The notes beneath the pieces were generated by a model, which was not told the DNA's origin, made no database searches, and saw only the letters and a program-made list of their open reading frames with translations. Both the position numbers and the translations under genes were made by a program. This document shows positions 9,754 to 17,559 of a DNA stretch of 64,000 bases, in pieces. The stretch spans positions 1 through 64,000 of the forward strand of contig JBGAVW010000010.1 in assembly GCA_044227925.1 (NCBI GenBank), read 5' to 3'. Positions within the stretch are counted from its first letter, which is position 1; each line of letters starts with the position of its first letter. The DNA comes from JADJLQ01 sp044227925 (GTDB taxonomy: Bacteria; Bacteroidota; Bacteroidia; Chitinophagales; Saprospiraceae).

Positions 9754-10358
9754 ACTGGTGATGACAGTTTAAGTTATTCTAGGTTAAATATTATTCGTTA
9801 TATGGATTACAGTGGAGACGCTTCGGAGGCTAAATTCGATTAATCACTACTGCGGATCAAAATTAAAAGTCTTATTCAGTAATCAAAACTTTATATAGTT
9901 TTTTTTTATATAAGTTTTTTATATTTTTTTCTTCGTTTCGGCTAGGTTCTTGATTATTTTTCGTATGTACTTCTTTAAGACACATTAAAAAAATTCATCA
10001 AGTGAACTGCTAAATAAATGAAAGATTTTTTTAATATGTTTTAAAGTTACCAACATAGTGTTGATAATCTATATATATTACTCATTTACTGGTACTTATA
10101 ATAATTTTTAATGTTAATTACTTCGAGGTTTATGAATAATTATAAGACAAAATGGGTTTATTTTAACTAAAAATTGGGGCAGAAATAGTGGTTTTGAACA
10201 AAGCGGATAGAGCGAAAAAAACAGCCCAACCAGACAGCAGCGTTTTATATGAGGTATATTTATAATATGTGTAACTCAATACACTATTAAAAAACGAAAG
10301 AACCCAGGGTTTTAGAGGCGCATATGGAAGTAGATGATCTCAGGTCAAAGAGAGCCTA
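9754..10358. other. 605-bp intergenic region between corA and nrdB
   Basis: Very AT-rich, with T-runs near 9900-9935. It holds the predicted nrdB promoter (9858-9887). I find no ORF longer than about 15 codons with coding character, no tRNA-like fold and no strong terminator. The more mixed segment 10140-10350 could hold a small RNA, but nothing specific supports one. Confidence 0.5.
9858..9887 (-). promoter_or_regulatory. Predicted nrdB promoter (TTTG, 18-nt spacer, TAATTTTG)
   Basis: On the minus strand TTTG (9887-9884) is followed after 18 nt by TAATTTTG (9865-9858), a full match to the Bacteroidota -33/-7 pattern. Transcription would start near 9852, giving a leader of about 100 nt before nrdB. 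Confidence 0.5.
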
Positions 10359-11309
10359 TTAAAACATCTGTTTCCGTCTAAAAAACCAGACCAGGAATAC
10401 CACCAAAAGTGCAGAAACAAAAAGAATGTAAAAAAATGCCAAAGGCTTATCGGTGAGCGGCAAAGGAATGTTCATACCAAAAAAGCTGGCTACCAAAGTA
10501 GGAACCATAAGAATAATAGTGACCACTGTAAGCCGCTGGATAAACTTATTAAGATTATTGGAGACAATGCTTGAATAAGCATCCATGGTACCTGAAAGGA
10601 TATTTGTATGCCGGTTGGCCATGTCCAGTGCCTGGTTGTTATCGATTAGAATATCTTCAAAAAGGTCTGCCTTATCCTCATCAGATGTGATTTGAAGAAA
10701 ATCGGTACGTTTCATCTTTAGTTTTACTAAATCATTAGCACTCAAGCTATTAACAAAGTAAACCAAACTCTTTTCAATCCGTAGCAATTGCTTTAATTCA
10801 GCGTTTCTTGCTGAATCATATAGCTCCTGTTCGATGAGATTTCTTTTCAGATTCAACCGTTTGAGGCTGTCTAAGTATCCAAGTACATTTTGATCCAGAA
10901 TATGCAACACAAAAGACCTGATATCTCCAGGATCAGCATTCTTTACTTTATTATCAATAAATTTTTTGAGGATAGTGTTTTCGTGATTTGAGATGGTTAT
11001 AATACTATCTGGAGTGAGCAATAATCCAATAGGAATAGTCACATACACCGGCTGATTTTCTTCTTCATCCGGATTGAGAATGGGAGTTTGAATGAGGATA
11101 AATCGAAGATTTTCATCCCATCGTTCATAACGCGAGCGTTCATCCGGGTCAAGTGAGTCTGTAAGATAATCAGATGGAATTTCTCTCTCCGAGGCAAAAG
11201 TTTCTATCTCGTTTTGATCAAAAGGGGGATGGATATTAATCCAACAACCTGCAGCAGCTTGCTGCAATTGTTTTAAGTGGCCATCTTCTCTTATATAATA
11301 TTGTATCAT
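10359..11309 (-). CDS. corA: CorA-family magnesium/divalent cation channel
   Basis: Homopentameric inner-membrane channel for Mg2+ and possibly Co2+ or Ni2+. The large N-terminal cytoplasmic domain is followed by two C-terminal transmembrane helices; the first ends in the GMN signature (G278-N280, FFGMNIPLPL), the ion selectivity motif, and the protein ends with a second hydrophobic helix and a basic tail (FFRRKQMF). The long helix with AMDAYSSIVSNNLNKFIQRL just before TM1 is typical. Length 316 residues. It is separated by 83 bp from the oxidoreductase gene upstream on the same strand and by 605 bp from nrdB. Confidence 0.94.
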   Translation of the reverse strand: MIQYYIREDGHLKQLQQAAAGCWINIHPPFDQNEIETFASEREIPSDYLTDSLDPDERSRYERWDENLRFILIQTPILNPDEEENQPVYVTIPIGLLLTPDSIITISNHENTILKKFIDNKVKNADPGDIRSFVLHILDQNVLGYLDSLKRLNLKRNLIEQELYDSARNAELKQLLRIEKSLVYFVNSLSANDLVKLKMKRTDFLQITSDEDKADLFEDILIDNNQALDMANRHTNILSGTMDAYSSIVSNNLNKFIQRLTVVTIILMVPTLVASFFGMNIPLPLTDKPLAFFYILFVSALLVVFLVWFFRRKQMF

Positions 11310-11392
11310 GACTACTACCCGATCCGTCCATTGAAAATGTAAACTCTGTTTTCGGTCGCAATAATAGAGAAAAAAGCTGAGAGGGTGATTTA

Positions 11393-12460
11393 TTATTTCA
11401 TGTCGTAGTCAATTTTTAAATCGGCCGTCATAGCATGACTTTGACAGGTGAGTATGTATCCTTGTTTTAATTCTTTATCACTTAACACATAGTTATTGTC
11501 CATTTTAACTTCCCCTGACAATAATTTTGCCTGGCATGTGCTGCAAACTCCGCTTTTACAAGAGTAGGGTAAATCAAGTCCATGATTCATGCCAATGTCG
11601 AGGATGACATCATGATTGGTGCCGGCGGTAACGGAGTACCATTTACCATTTACTTTGTATTCCAGTGTATAATTCGGAGCTTTTTCGGTTATTTCAACTG
11701 GTTTGACATTTGTTCCTTCAACCGGGCTGGTAAATAATTCAGTATATATTTTATCAGGTCTTACTCCCGATTGCAATAATGCAGTTTCTAATGAGACTAC
11801 CATTGAGCCGGGCCCACACAATAAAAATGCATCAATATTTTTTATTTCAAAGAGGTAATCTTTCCAGGTATTAATTTTATCTGCATCAATTCTGCCTTCA
11901 AAGTTTTTCATACCAGTAGACTCCCTGCTAAATACATTTATCACCTCAAAATGCAAAGGATTATCATTTTCCAGTTTTTTTAGTTCATCATAATACATGC
12001 TATCCTTAGATGTTTTATTTCCGTATAGTAAGAGGATTTTGGTTTCTTTGGACAGGTTAAGCTGATCTTTGATGATGGATAAAACCGGGGTAATTCCACT
12101 TCCGGCAGCAAAAGCAACAATCCGTTTTGGATAGGCAGAAGCAGGTAATACAAAACTCCCTTGTGGAGGCATGATATCTATTTGGTCTCCTTCCCGGGCC
12201 CTGTCAACCAGATGACTGGAAATCAATCCACCTTCCAGTTTTTTTACTCCTATTCTAAGCATGTGGTCATGGGGTGCTGCGCTGATAGAATAGGATCTAT
12301 GCTCGGATTTATCAAAATCAGGAATTCGTACGACCAGGTATTGACCCGCAACAAAATTAAATTTTTCCTTTGCCTGTGCCGGATACGCAATTTCAATATT
12401 GACCGCATCGCGGGAGATGGGCGTGATCTTAGTTATGGTTGTTGAATAAAATTGATTCAT
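11393..12460 (-). CDS. Flavin and [2Fe-2S] containing NAD(P)H oxidoreductase (PaaE-like)
   Basis: Electron-transfer reductase of the ferredoxin-NADP reductase superfamily. Order: FAD-binding barrel (residues 1-100, with RSYSIS as flavin motif), NAD(P)-binding domain (about 105-230, AAGSGITPVLSII and FLLCGPGSMV), then a plant-type ferredoxin domain with cluster cysteines C301, C306, C309 and C339. This is the layout of PaaE, the reductase of phenylacetyl-CoA epoxidase, but no paaABCD genes are nearby, so the partner is unknown; many Bacteroidota carry such stand-alone paralogues. Length 355 residues. It starts 78 bp after rpsT, with the rpsT terminator in the gap, so it likely has its own promoter; TACCTTTC at 12471-12464 is a near match. 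Confidence 0.88.
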   Translation of the reverse strand: MNQFYSTTITKITPISRDAVNIEIAYPAQAKEKFNFVAGQYLVVRIPDFDKSEHRSYSISAAPHDHMLRIGVKKLEGGLISSHLVDRAREGDQIDIMPPQGSFVLPASAYPKRIVAFAAGSGITPVLSIIKDQLNLSKETKILLLYGNKTSKDSMYYDELKKLENDNPLHFEVINVFSRESTGMKNFEGRIDADKINTWKDYLFEIKNIDAFLLCGPGSMVVSLETALLQSGVRPDKIYTELFTSPVEGTNVKPVEITEKAPNYTLEYKVNGKWYSVTAGTNHDVILDIGMNHGLDLPYSCKSGVCSTCQAKLLSGEVKMDNNYVLSDKELKQGYILTCQSHAMTADLKIDYDMK

Positions 12461-12481
12461 CTTGGAAAGGTAAAACTAAAT

Positions 12482-12515
12482 AAAAAAGGTGTACTGATCC
12501 AATCAATACACCTTT
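12482..12515 (-). terminator. Intrinsic terminator of rpsT
   Basis: On the minus strand AAAGGTGTA pairs with TACACCTTT, and the inner TGAT/ATCA extends the stem past one wobble pair to a 3-nt loop. A T-run (TTTTTTA) follows directly. This is a textbook Rho-independent terminator. Confidence 0.8.
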
Positions 12516-12538
12516 GTATTTTAGAAGAATGGTATAAA

Positions 12539-12793
12539 TTACTTCAATGCATTTACATGCTTTGACAGGTTACTTTTCAGGTTAGCGGCCTTATTTTTAT
12601 GCCATGTATTTCGCTTAGCTAATTTATCAATCAAACTATTTACTTTAGTTAAAAATGTTTCTGCATCTTTTTTTTCAGTGATTGATCTCAGCCTGGCAAT
12701 GGCAGTACGGGCCGTCTTTTTATTATATCTGTTGTCAGTACGACGACCTTCTGCGATTTCTGCTCTTTTCTGAGATCCTTTGATATTTGCCAT
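12539..12793 (-). CDS. rpsT: 30S ribosomal protein S20
   Basis: Primary 16S rRNA-binding protein of the small subunit, made of three long helices. The 84 residues are rich in Lys and Arg and begin MANIKGSQKRAEIAEGRR, the standard S20 start with bacterial K/R pattern; the sequence TARTAIARLRS and the C-terminal KNKAANLKSNLSKHV fit the family. It is monocistronic: a promoter candidate lies at 12823-12854 and a strong intrinsic terminator at 12482-12515. sucA is divergent, 201 bp away. Confidence 0.97.
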   Translation of the reverse strand: MANIKGSQKRAEIAEGRRTDNRYNKKTARTAIARLRSITEKKDAETFLTKVNSLIDKLAKRNTWHKNKAANLKSNLSKHVNALK

Positions 12794-12822
12794 TATACTA
12801 TAAATTTTATGCTTTAGGGCCG

Positions 12823-12854
12823 CAAATATAACAGGTTTCTTTTAAATATCCCAA
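12823..12854 (-). promoter_or_regulatory. Predicted rpsT promoter (TTG, 21-nt spacer, TATATTTG)
   Basis: The minus strand reads TTG (12854-12852) then, after 21 nt, TATATTTG (12830-12823), matching the Bacteroidota -33/-7 pattern. The leader to the rpsT ATG would be about 20-25 nt. Confidence 0.45.
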
Positions 12855-12962
12855 TACTGTAGTAAATGATTTATTAATTTATCTTAACAATTGAATAAGA
12901 ACAATATATACATATTATAATTATGTTATTTATTTACTCCTTCCTTTGTCAGATTAAGCAAC

Positions 12963-12970
12963 TATTTTTG
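12963..12970 (+). promoter_or_regulatory. Predicted -7 element (TATTTTTG) of sucA
   Basis: TATTTTTG matches TAnnTTTG and ends 24 nt before the sucA ATG. The nearest TTTG upstream (12945-12948) is only 14 nt away, short for a -33 box. Confidence 0.4.
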
Positions 12971-12994
12971 CAGGGTATAATCTAAATATCCTAT

Positions 12995-15718
12995 ATGAAA
13001 GACTATTCGGCGATATATAATGCGCATCCTGATTTTATAGACTCCATGTACAAAATGTATCTGTCTGACAGTGAAAGTGTGGATGCCGGATGGAAGGCAT
13101 TTTTTACAGGTTTTGACTTTGCAGATAAGTCCTCCAATGGGCAAATAAAGACCGAAATCCCCGCCAATGATTTAGAATCCGAATTAAGGGTCAATGCTTT
13201 GATCCATGGATTCAGGGACCGGGGTCATTTGTTATCCAATACGAACCCAATCAGAAAAAGAAGGGACAGGAAACCACATCTGGATATCGAGGATTATGGA
13301 CTTAAAAATGAAGATCTTAATAAGCGATTTTTTGCAGCAGCCGAACTGGACATGAAAGGGGCAACCTTGAATGAGGTAGTGGAAAAATTAAGGTATATCT
13401 ATTGTGATACTATTGGTTTTGAATACAACCACATCAATAATAAGGAAAAAAGAATGTGGCTCAGAGAACGTATAGAAAAACGGGCAGTCCAGGTAGATTA
13501 TGGATTTGACATGGAGGAGAAAAAACGCATATTGGAAAAACTGAACGAAGCTGTAATTTTTGAAGAATTTCTTCATAAAAAATATGTTGGCCAAAAACGA
13601 TTTTCTCTGGAAGGTGGCGAATCAACCATACCTGCGTTGGATACCATGATAGAAATCGGTGCTGATAAAGGAGTGGAAGAAGTGGTCATAGGTATGGCGC
13701 ACAGAGGCAGATTGAATGTATTGGCAAATATTGTGGGTAAAACATATGAGCAAATTTTTAATGAATTTGAAGGTACTGCTGTTCCTGATCTGGCCTTTGG
13801 GTCCGGTGATGTAAAATACCATCAGGGTTATTCGTCCCAAATAGAAACCAGAACAAAACAATCAGTAAGGATACATCTGGCTCCTAATCCATCCCACCTG
13901 GAAGCTGTAAACCCGGTAGTAATGGGAATGGCGCGGGCTAAAGCAGATTTATTACATAAAAGTGAATATGACCGAATCCTTCCGATACTGATACATGGTG
14001 ATGCTGCCATCGCGGGTCAGGGCATTGTATACGAAACAGCACAAATGAGTCAATTACGGGGATACTATGTAGGTGGTGTAATTCATTTTGTAATCAATAA
14101 TCAAATTGGATTTACGACCGATTTTGATGATGCAAGGTCTTCCACGTATTCAACCAGTATAGCTACCGCCATCCAGGCGCCAATATTTCATGTAAATGGG
14201 GATGATCCGGAAGCGGTGCGATTTGTTTCTGAATTAGCAACAGATTACAGACAACAATTTAACACAGATGTATACATAGATATGGTTTGCTATCGGAAGC
14301 ATGGCCATAATGAAAGCGATGAACCCAAATTTACTCAGCCAGAGATGTATAAAATCATTTCAAATCATGCCAATCCACGTGAACTATATACTAAAAAACT
14401 GGTAGCCCGGGGAGATTTGCAAAAGGAATTGGCAGAGAAAATGGAAAAGGTATTCTGGGATATTTTGCAAGCCCGCCTTGATATGGTCAAACAAAATACA
14501 CTTCCTTATAAATACCAGGAACCAGATTTGGCCTGGAAAGCACTGAAAAAAACGGTTAATCCTGCTGATTTTGAATCTTCCCCAATTACCGGGGCAGAAA
14601 AATTGAAAATAGATGCCGTAATTCATCACCTGCTGACACTCCCAGATAGTTTTAAACCTTTATCTCAGATCACCAGGTTACTTAAAAATTATACAGAGCT
14701 TACTGCTCAAGGGAAAATTGACTGGGCCATGGCTGAATTAATAGCATACGGTACCTTACTCCAAGATGCTAAAAATGTTCGCATTAGCGGTCAGGATGTA
14801 AAAAGAGGCACTTTCTCTCACCGGCATGCCTCTGTATACGATGCTGAGACTAATATTGAATATAACCGTGTACAGACCATTCCAAATGTGCCAGGTCGGT
14901 TTTATATCTACAATAGCCTGTTGTCGGAATTTGGTGTACTTGGTTTTGAATATGGGTATTCACTTACCTCGCCCGATCACCTGGTTATCTGGGAAGCTCA
15001 ATTTGGTGATTTTTATAATGGAGCGCAAACGATAGTAGACCAATTTATAGCTTCTGCTGAGGCGAAATGGCAACGCATGAGCGGGCTGGTAATGCTATTG
15101 CCCCATGGCTATGACGGGCAAGGACCGGAGCACTCCAACGCTCGCATGGAGCGTTTTTTGCAAATGAGTGCCGATTGCAATTGGTCTATCTGTAATATTA
15201 GCACACCCGCCAATTTTTTCCATGCATTGCGAAGACAGATTTATCGGCCATTCAGGAAACCCCTGATCGTGATGTCACCTAAATCGCTTTTGAGAGATAG
15301 TCATTGTATTTCGACAATAGATGAAATTTCGGCCGGCACTGCCTTTAAAGAAACGATTGATGATCCTATGGCAAATAAAAAAGTAAAAAAAGCCATCTTC
15401 TGCAGTGGACAGATTTATTACGAATTATTCCGAAGAAGAGAAGTATTGAAAAAAGAAGACACTGCCCTGATCCGAATAGAACAATTATATCCATTGCCAA
15501 TGAACCAAATTACTGGGTTATTGGAAAAATATAAGAAATGCAAATTAATCTGGGCCCAGGAAGAACCTTCAAATATGGGAGCATGGGCACATATGAATAG
15601 CGTGTTTCCCAATACTTTTGAATTGATCGCAAGGCAGCCTTATGCCGCGGTGGCAACAGGGCATAAGAAAGTACATGATGCTCAGCTGGAGAGAATAATG
15701 ACCTCGATTTTCCAATAA
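12995..15718 (+). CDS. sucA: 2-oxoglutarate dehydrogenase E1 component
   Basis: Thiamine diphosphate-dependent decarboxylase of the TCA cycle; it passes the succinyl group to the lipoyl E2 (SucB). The N-terminal motif IYNAHPDFIDSMYKMYL is the E2/E3-interacting segment. HRGRLNVLANIVGK lies near residue 235, and the ThDP-binding run HGDAAIAGQGIVYETAQMS to INNQIGFTT spans about 334-375. The transketolase-like half contains LPHGYDGQGPEHSNARMERF and the C-terminal domain ends in ERIMTSIF. Length 907 residues is normal. The expected sucB is not downstream: the next gene is on the opposite strand 4 bp away, so E2 is encoded elsewhere. Confidence 0.97.
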   Translation: MKDYSAIYNAHPDFIDSMYKMYLSDSESVDAGWKAFFTGFDFADKSSNGQIKTEIPANDLESELRVNALIHGFRDRGHLLSNTNPIRKRRDRKPHLDIEDYGLKNEDLNKRFFAAAELDMKGATLNEVVEKLRYIYCDTIGFEYNHINNKEKRMWLRERIEKRAVQVDYGFDMEEKKRILEKLNEAVIFEEFLHKKYVGQKRFSLEGGESTIPALDTMIEIGADKGVEEVVIGMAHRGRLNVLANIVGKTYEQIFNEFEGTAVPDLAFGSGDVKYHQGYSSQIETRTKQSVRIHLAPNPSHLEAVNPVVMGMARAKADLLHKSEYDRILPILIHGDAAIAGQGIVYETAQMSQLRGYYVGGVIHFVINNQIGFTTDFDDARSSTYSTSIATAIQAPIFHVNGDDPEAVRFVSELATDYRQQFNTDVYIDMVCYRKHGHNESDEPKFTQPEMYKIISNHANPRELYTKKLVARGDLQKELAEKMEKVFWDILQARLDMVKQNTLPYKYQEPDLAWKALKKTVNPADFESSPITGAEKLKIDAVIHHLLTLPDSFKPLSQITRLLKNYTELTAQGKIDWAMAELIAYGTLLQDAKNVRISGQDVKRGTFSHRHASVYDAETNIEYNRVQTIPNVPGRFYIYNSLLSEFGVLGFEYGYSLTSPDHLVIWEAQFGDFYNGAQTIVDQFIASAEAKWQRMSGLVMLLPHGYDGQGPEHSNARMERFLQMSADCNWSICNISTPANFFHALRRQIYRPFRKPLIVMSPKSLLRDSHCISTIDEISAGTAFKETIDDPMANKKVKKAIFCSGQIYYELFRRREVLKKEDTALIRIEQLYPLPMNQITGLLEKYKKCKLIWAQEEPSNMGAWAHMNSVFPNTFELIARQPYAAVATGHKKVHDAQLERIMTSIFQ

Positions 15719-15722
15719 TTTT

Positions 15723-16274
15723 TTACCGGTTAATTTTATTCGGATCAATAAACCTGAAAGAATCAAAAAACTTTAAGTCTACATTGGTATTATCGTATTT
15801 CCGATCACCGAAAACCTGCATAGTATAAAATCTATTGCCGGCAACAAATGCTTTGGTCTTTATAAATTGATTTTCACCAAATTCAATTTTCCAAAGGTAA
15901 CCGGGATATTCAAATTGATTGATTTCAGTCTGATATTTCTTGATACCCTTTACACTTTCAAGGGATGCATCTATAGTAGAAGCAAATAATTCCCTGAGTA
16001 AATCGGTGGAATCGGAATGCACAGTGCCCTCCGGATAGTCCAGAAAGCTCAGTTGATAGTTTAGAATGGTATCGGTAAAAGTATAGGTGTAATAAACCAG
16101 GCTGCCCATTTCGGTAGAAAAAGTATCAATATAATGTCTAAACTGACCCGGAATAATCACCGAACAATTACATTCAATGAGCGCAGTATATTTTTGTCCG
16201 TATGACGGGTTAAATTGTATAAAGAATAAAGCAAATACAAGGAAATAAGGTAATATTTTTGTCTTATGGTGCAT
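15723..16274 (-). CDS. Exported hypothetical protein
   Basis: I do not recognise the family. An N-terminal signal peptide is clear (KTKILPYFLVFALFFIQFNP, cleavage after SYGQ near residue 27). The mature part of about 155 residues has the look of a small beta-rich domain, with a pattern of paired aromatic strands (SLVYYTYTFTDTILNYQLSF) and a C-terminal GNRFYTMQVFGDRKYDNT, which recalls periplasmic or outer-membrane-facing single-domain proteins. It is convergent with sucA (4-bp gap) and its ATG overlaps the annotated start of the divergent WG-repeat gene by 9 bp, so the two share one very compact control region. Confidence 0.7.
   Translation of the reverse strand: MHHKTKILPYFLVFALFFIQFNPSYGQKYTALIECNCSVIIPGQFRHYIDTFSTEMGSLVYYTYTFTDTILNYQLSFLDYPEGTVHSDSTDLLRELFASTIDASLESVKGIKKYQTEINQFEYPGYLWKIEFGENQFIKTKAFVAGNRFYTMQVFGDRKYDNTNVDLKFFDSFRFIDPNKINR
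16254..16261 (+). promoter_or_regulatory. Predicted -7 element (TATTTTTG) of the WG-repeat gene
   Basis: TATTTTTG lies inside the 5' end of the opposite-strand gene and ends 4 nt before the first ATG of the WG-repeat gene. No TTG is seen at the right -33 distance. If real, it favours a later start codon (TTG 16278 or GTG 16320). Confidence 0.3.
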
Positions 16275-17465
16275 AGGTTGTCTAACGCAGTAACATCTTC
16301 AATTGTCTCGTTAAATATAGTGTTTATCATTTTATTAATACTGTCTGCAGGCTGCAAAAGTGAACACCCTAAAGAGATAAACCCTACTGGCGAGCTGGAA
16401 TTGATCAGTACCGATTATGTAGAACCGGGAATAAAATGGGGATTTGTGGATTTAAAAGGCGATATAAAGATATCTGAGCAAATAGATGATTGCCGGGATT
16501 TTAGTGAAGGATTGGCAGCTGCTTCGAAAGCCGGGCTATGGGGATTTATTGATACTAAAGGTGAATGGAAAATAAAACCAGTTTACCGGGGAGCCTGGTC
16601 ATTTAAGGAGGGAAAAGCCAGGGTAAAGCAGATTGATGGAAAATATGGATATATAGACAAGGAAGGAGATCAAAAAATTCAAGCTATTTACGATGAAGCA
16701 GATGATTTTAATGAAGGGTATGCTATAATCAAAATAAACGGCCGATGTCAGTTCATAGACCACAATGGAAATTTGCTCACAGAAGATTCCTGGGAAAAGG
16801 CATTTCCTTTTATCAATGGATATGCACGAATAGCCAATGGGGGCTGGTGGGGCATCTTGAATCGTTCAGGAAGTATCATTATCAATTCATTGTATGAATC
16901 AATTGGTACCGTAAATTTCAATCGCATAGCCTTTGAAACTAAGGGACATTGGGGTTACCTTGATACTACAGGCAAAATAATCATTCCTCCAAAATATGAG
17001 CTTGCAACGGCATTTCAAAATCAGGTTGCAGCTGCAAAAAATGGTGCGGAATGGCAATGGCTGGATACTATGGGTAATGTCTTAAATCATCATCAAGTCG
17101 ATTATGTTTATGAACTTGGCTTGGAAAGATGGGCAGCGGTAAGAGCCGATACTGCTTTTGCCTTAGTGGGCCATGATGGTAAACTATTGAGCCCTTACCA
17201 TTATACCCAGCTAAACCGCTTTCATGATGGATTAGCGGTATTTGGCAAAGACGGACATTTTGGCTATATGGATAGTACGGGTGCACATACCATAAGTAAT
17301 ATCTTTTTATTAGCCTGGGATTTTAAGAATCAATATGCCCGTTATTCTTTGGGAAGAGGTATTGGATTTATAAACACCCAGGGGAAAGCAGTCCATGATA
17401 TTTTTTACCCAGATGTGAGAGATTACCATGATGGATTGGCAAAGGTACAGACAGTCAGCAGATAA
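16266..17465 (+). CDS. WG-repeat lipoprotein
   Basis: Built from about ten WG repeats of roughly 35 residues, each with a core like GFIDTKGEWKI, GYLDTTGKIII or GYMDSTGAHTI. The repeats are common in secreted Bacteroidota proteins; their ligand is generally unknown. A lipoprotein signal is visible: hydrophobic IVFIILLIL then LSAGC, with the lipidated cysteine at residue 30. The start is uncertain. The ATG at 16266 is the first possible; TTG 16278 and GTG 16320 are in frame and would avoid overlap with the divergent gene and sit better after the -7 element at 16254-16261. Length is 399 residues from the first ATG. Confidence 0.85.
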   Translation: MVHRLSNAVTSSIVSLNIVFIILLILSAGCKSEHPKEINPTGELELISTDYVEPGIKWGFVDLKGDIKISEQIDDCRDFSEGLAAASKAGLWGFIDTKGEWKIKPVYRGAWSFKEGKARVKQIDGKYGYIDKEGDQKIQAIYDEADDFNEGYAIIKINGRCQFIDHNGNLLTEDSWEKAFPFINGYARIANGGWWGILNRSGSIIINSLYESIGTVNFNRIAFETKGHWGYLDTTGKIIIPPKYELATAFQNQVAAAKNGAEWQWLDTMGNVLNHHQVDYVYELGLERWAAVRADTAFALVGHDGKLLSPYHYTQLNRFHDGLAVFGKDGHFGYMDSTGAHTISNIFLLAWDFKNQYARYSLGRGIGFINTQGKAVHDIFYPDVRDYHDGLAKVQTVSR

Positions 17466-17514
17466 AAGCCACTGGTCGTTTAGCCGATTTTACTTTTTTC
17501 TATTTAAGATACAA

Positions 17515-17547
17515 TTGCAGTACTTGATATATTAAATCGTACCTTTG
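17515..17547 (+). promoter_or_regulatory. Predicted promoter of the SWIM-protein gene (TTG, 22-nt spacer, TACCTTTG)
   Basis: TTG at 17515-17517 and TACCTTTG at 17540-17547 match the Bacteroidota pattern with a 22-nt spacer. The ATG lies 12 nt further on. Confidence 0.45.
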
Positions 17548-17559
17548 TAAGTTATATTC

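Noticed and set aside
9754..10358. Possible NrdR box or small RNA upstream of nrdB
   Set aside because: No ACACTATAT-like pair with the right spacing and no stable conserved-looking hairpin was found.
11393..12460. Assignment as PaaE of phenylacetate degradation
   Set aside because: The domain layout fits, but no paaABCD genes are present; kept as a PaaE-like reductase.
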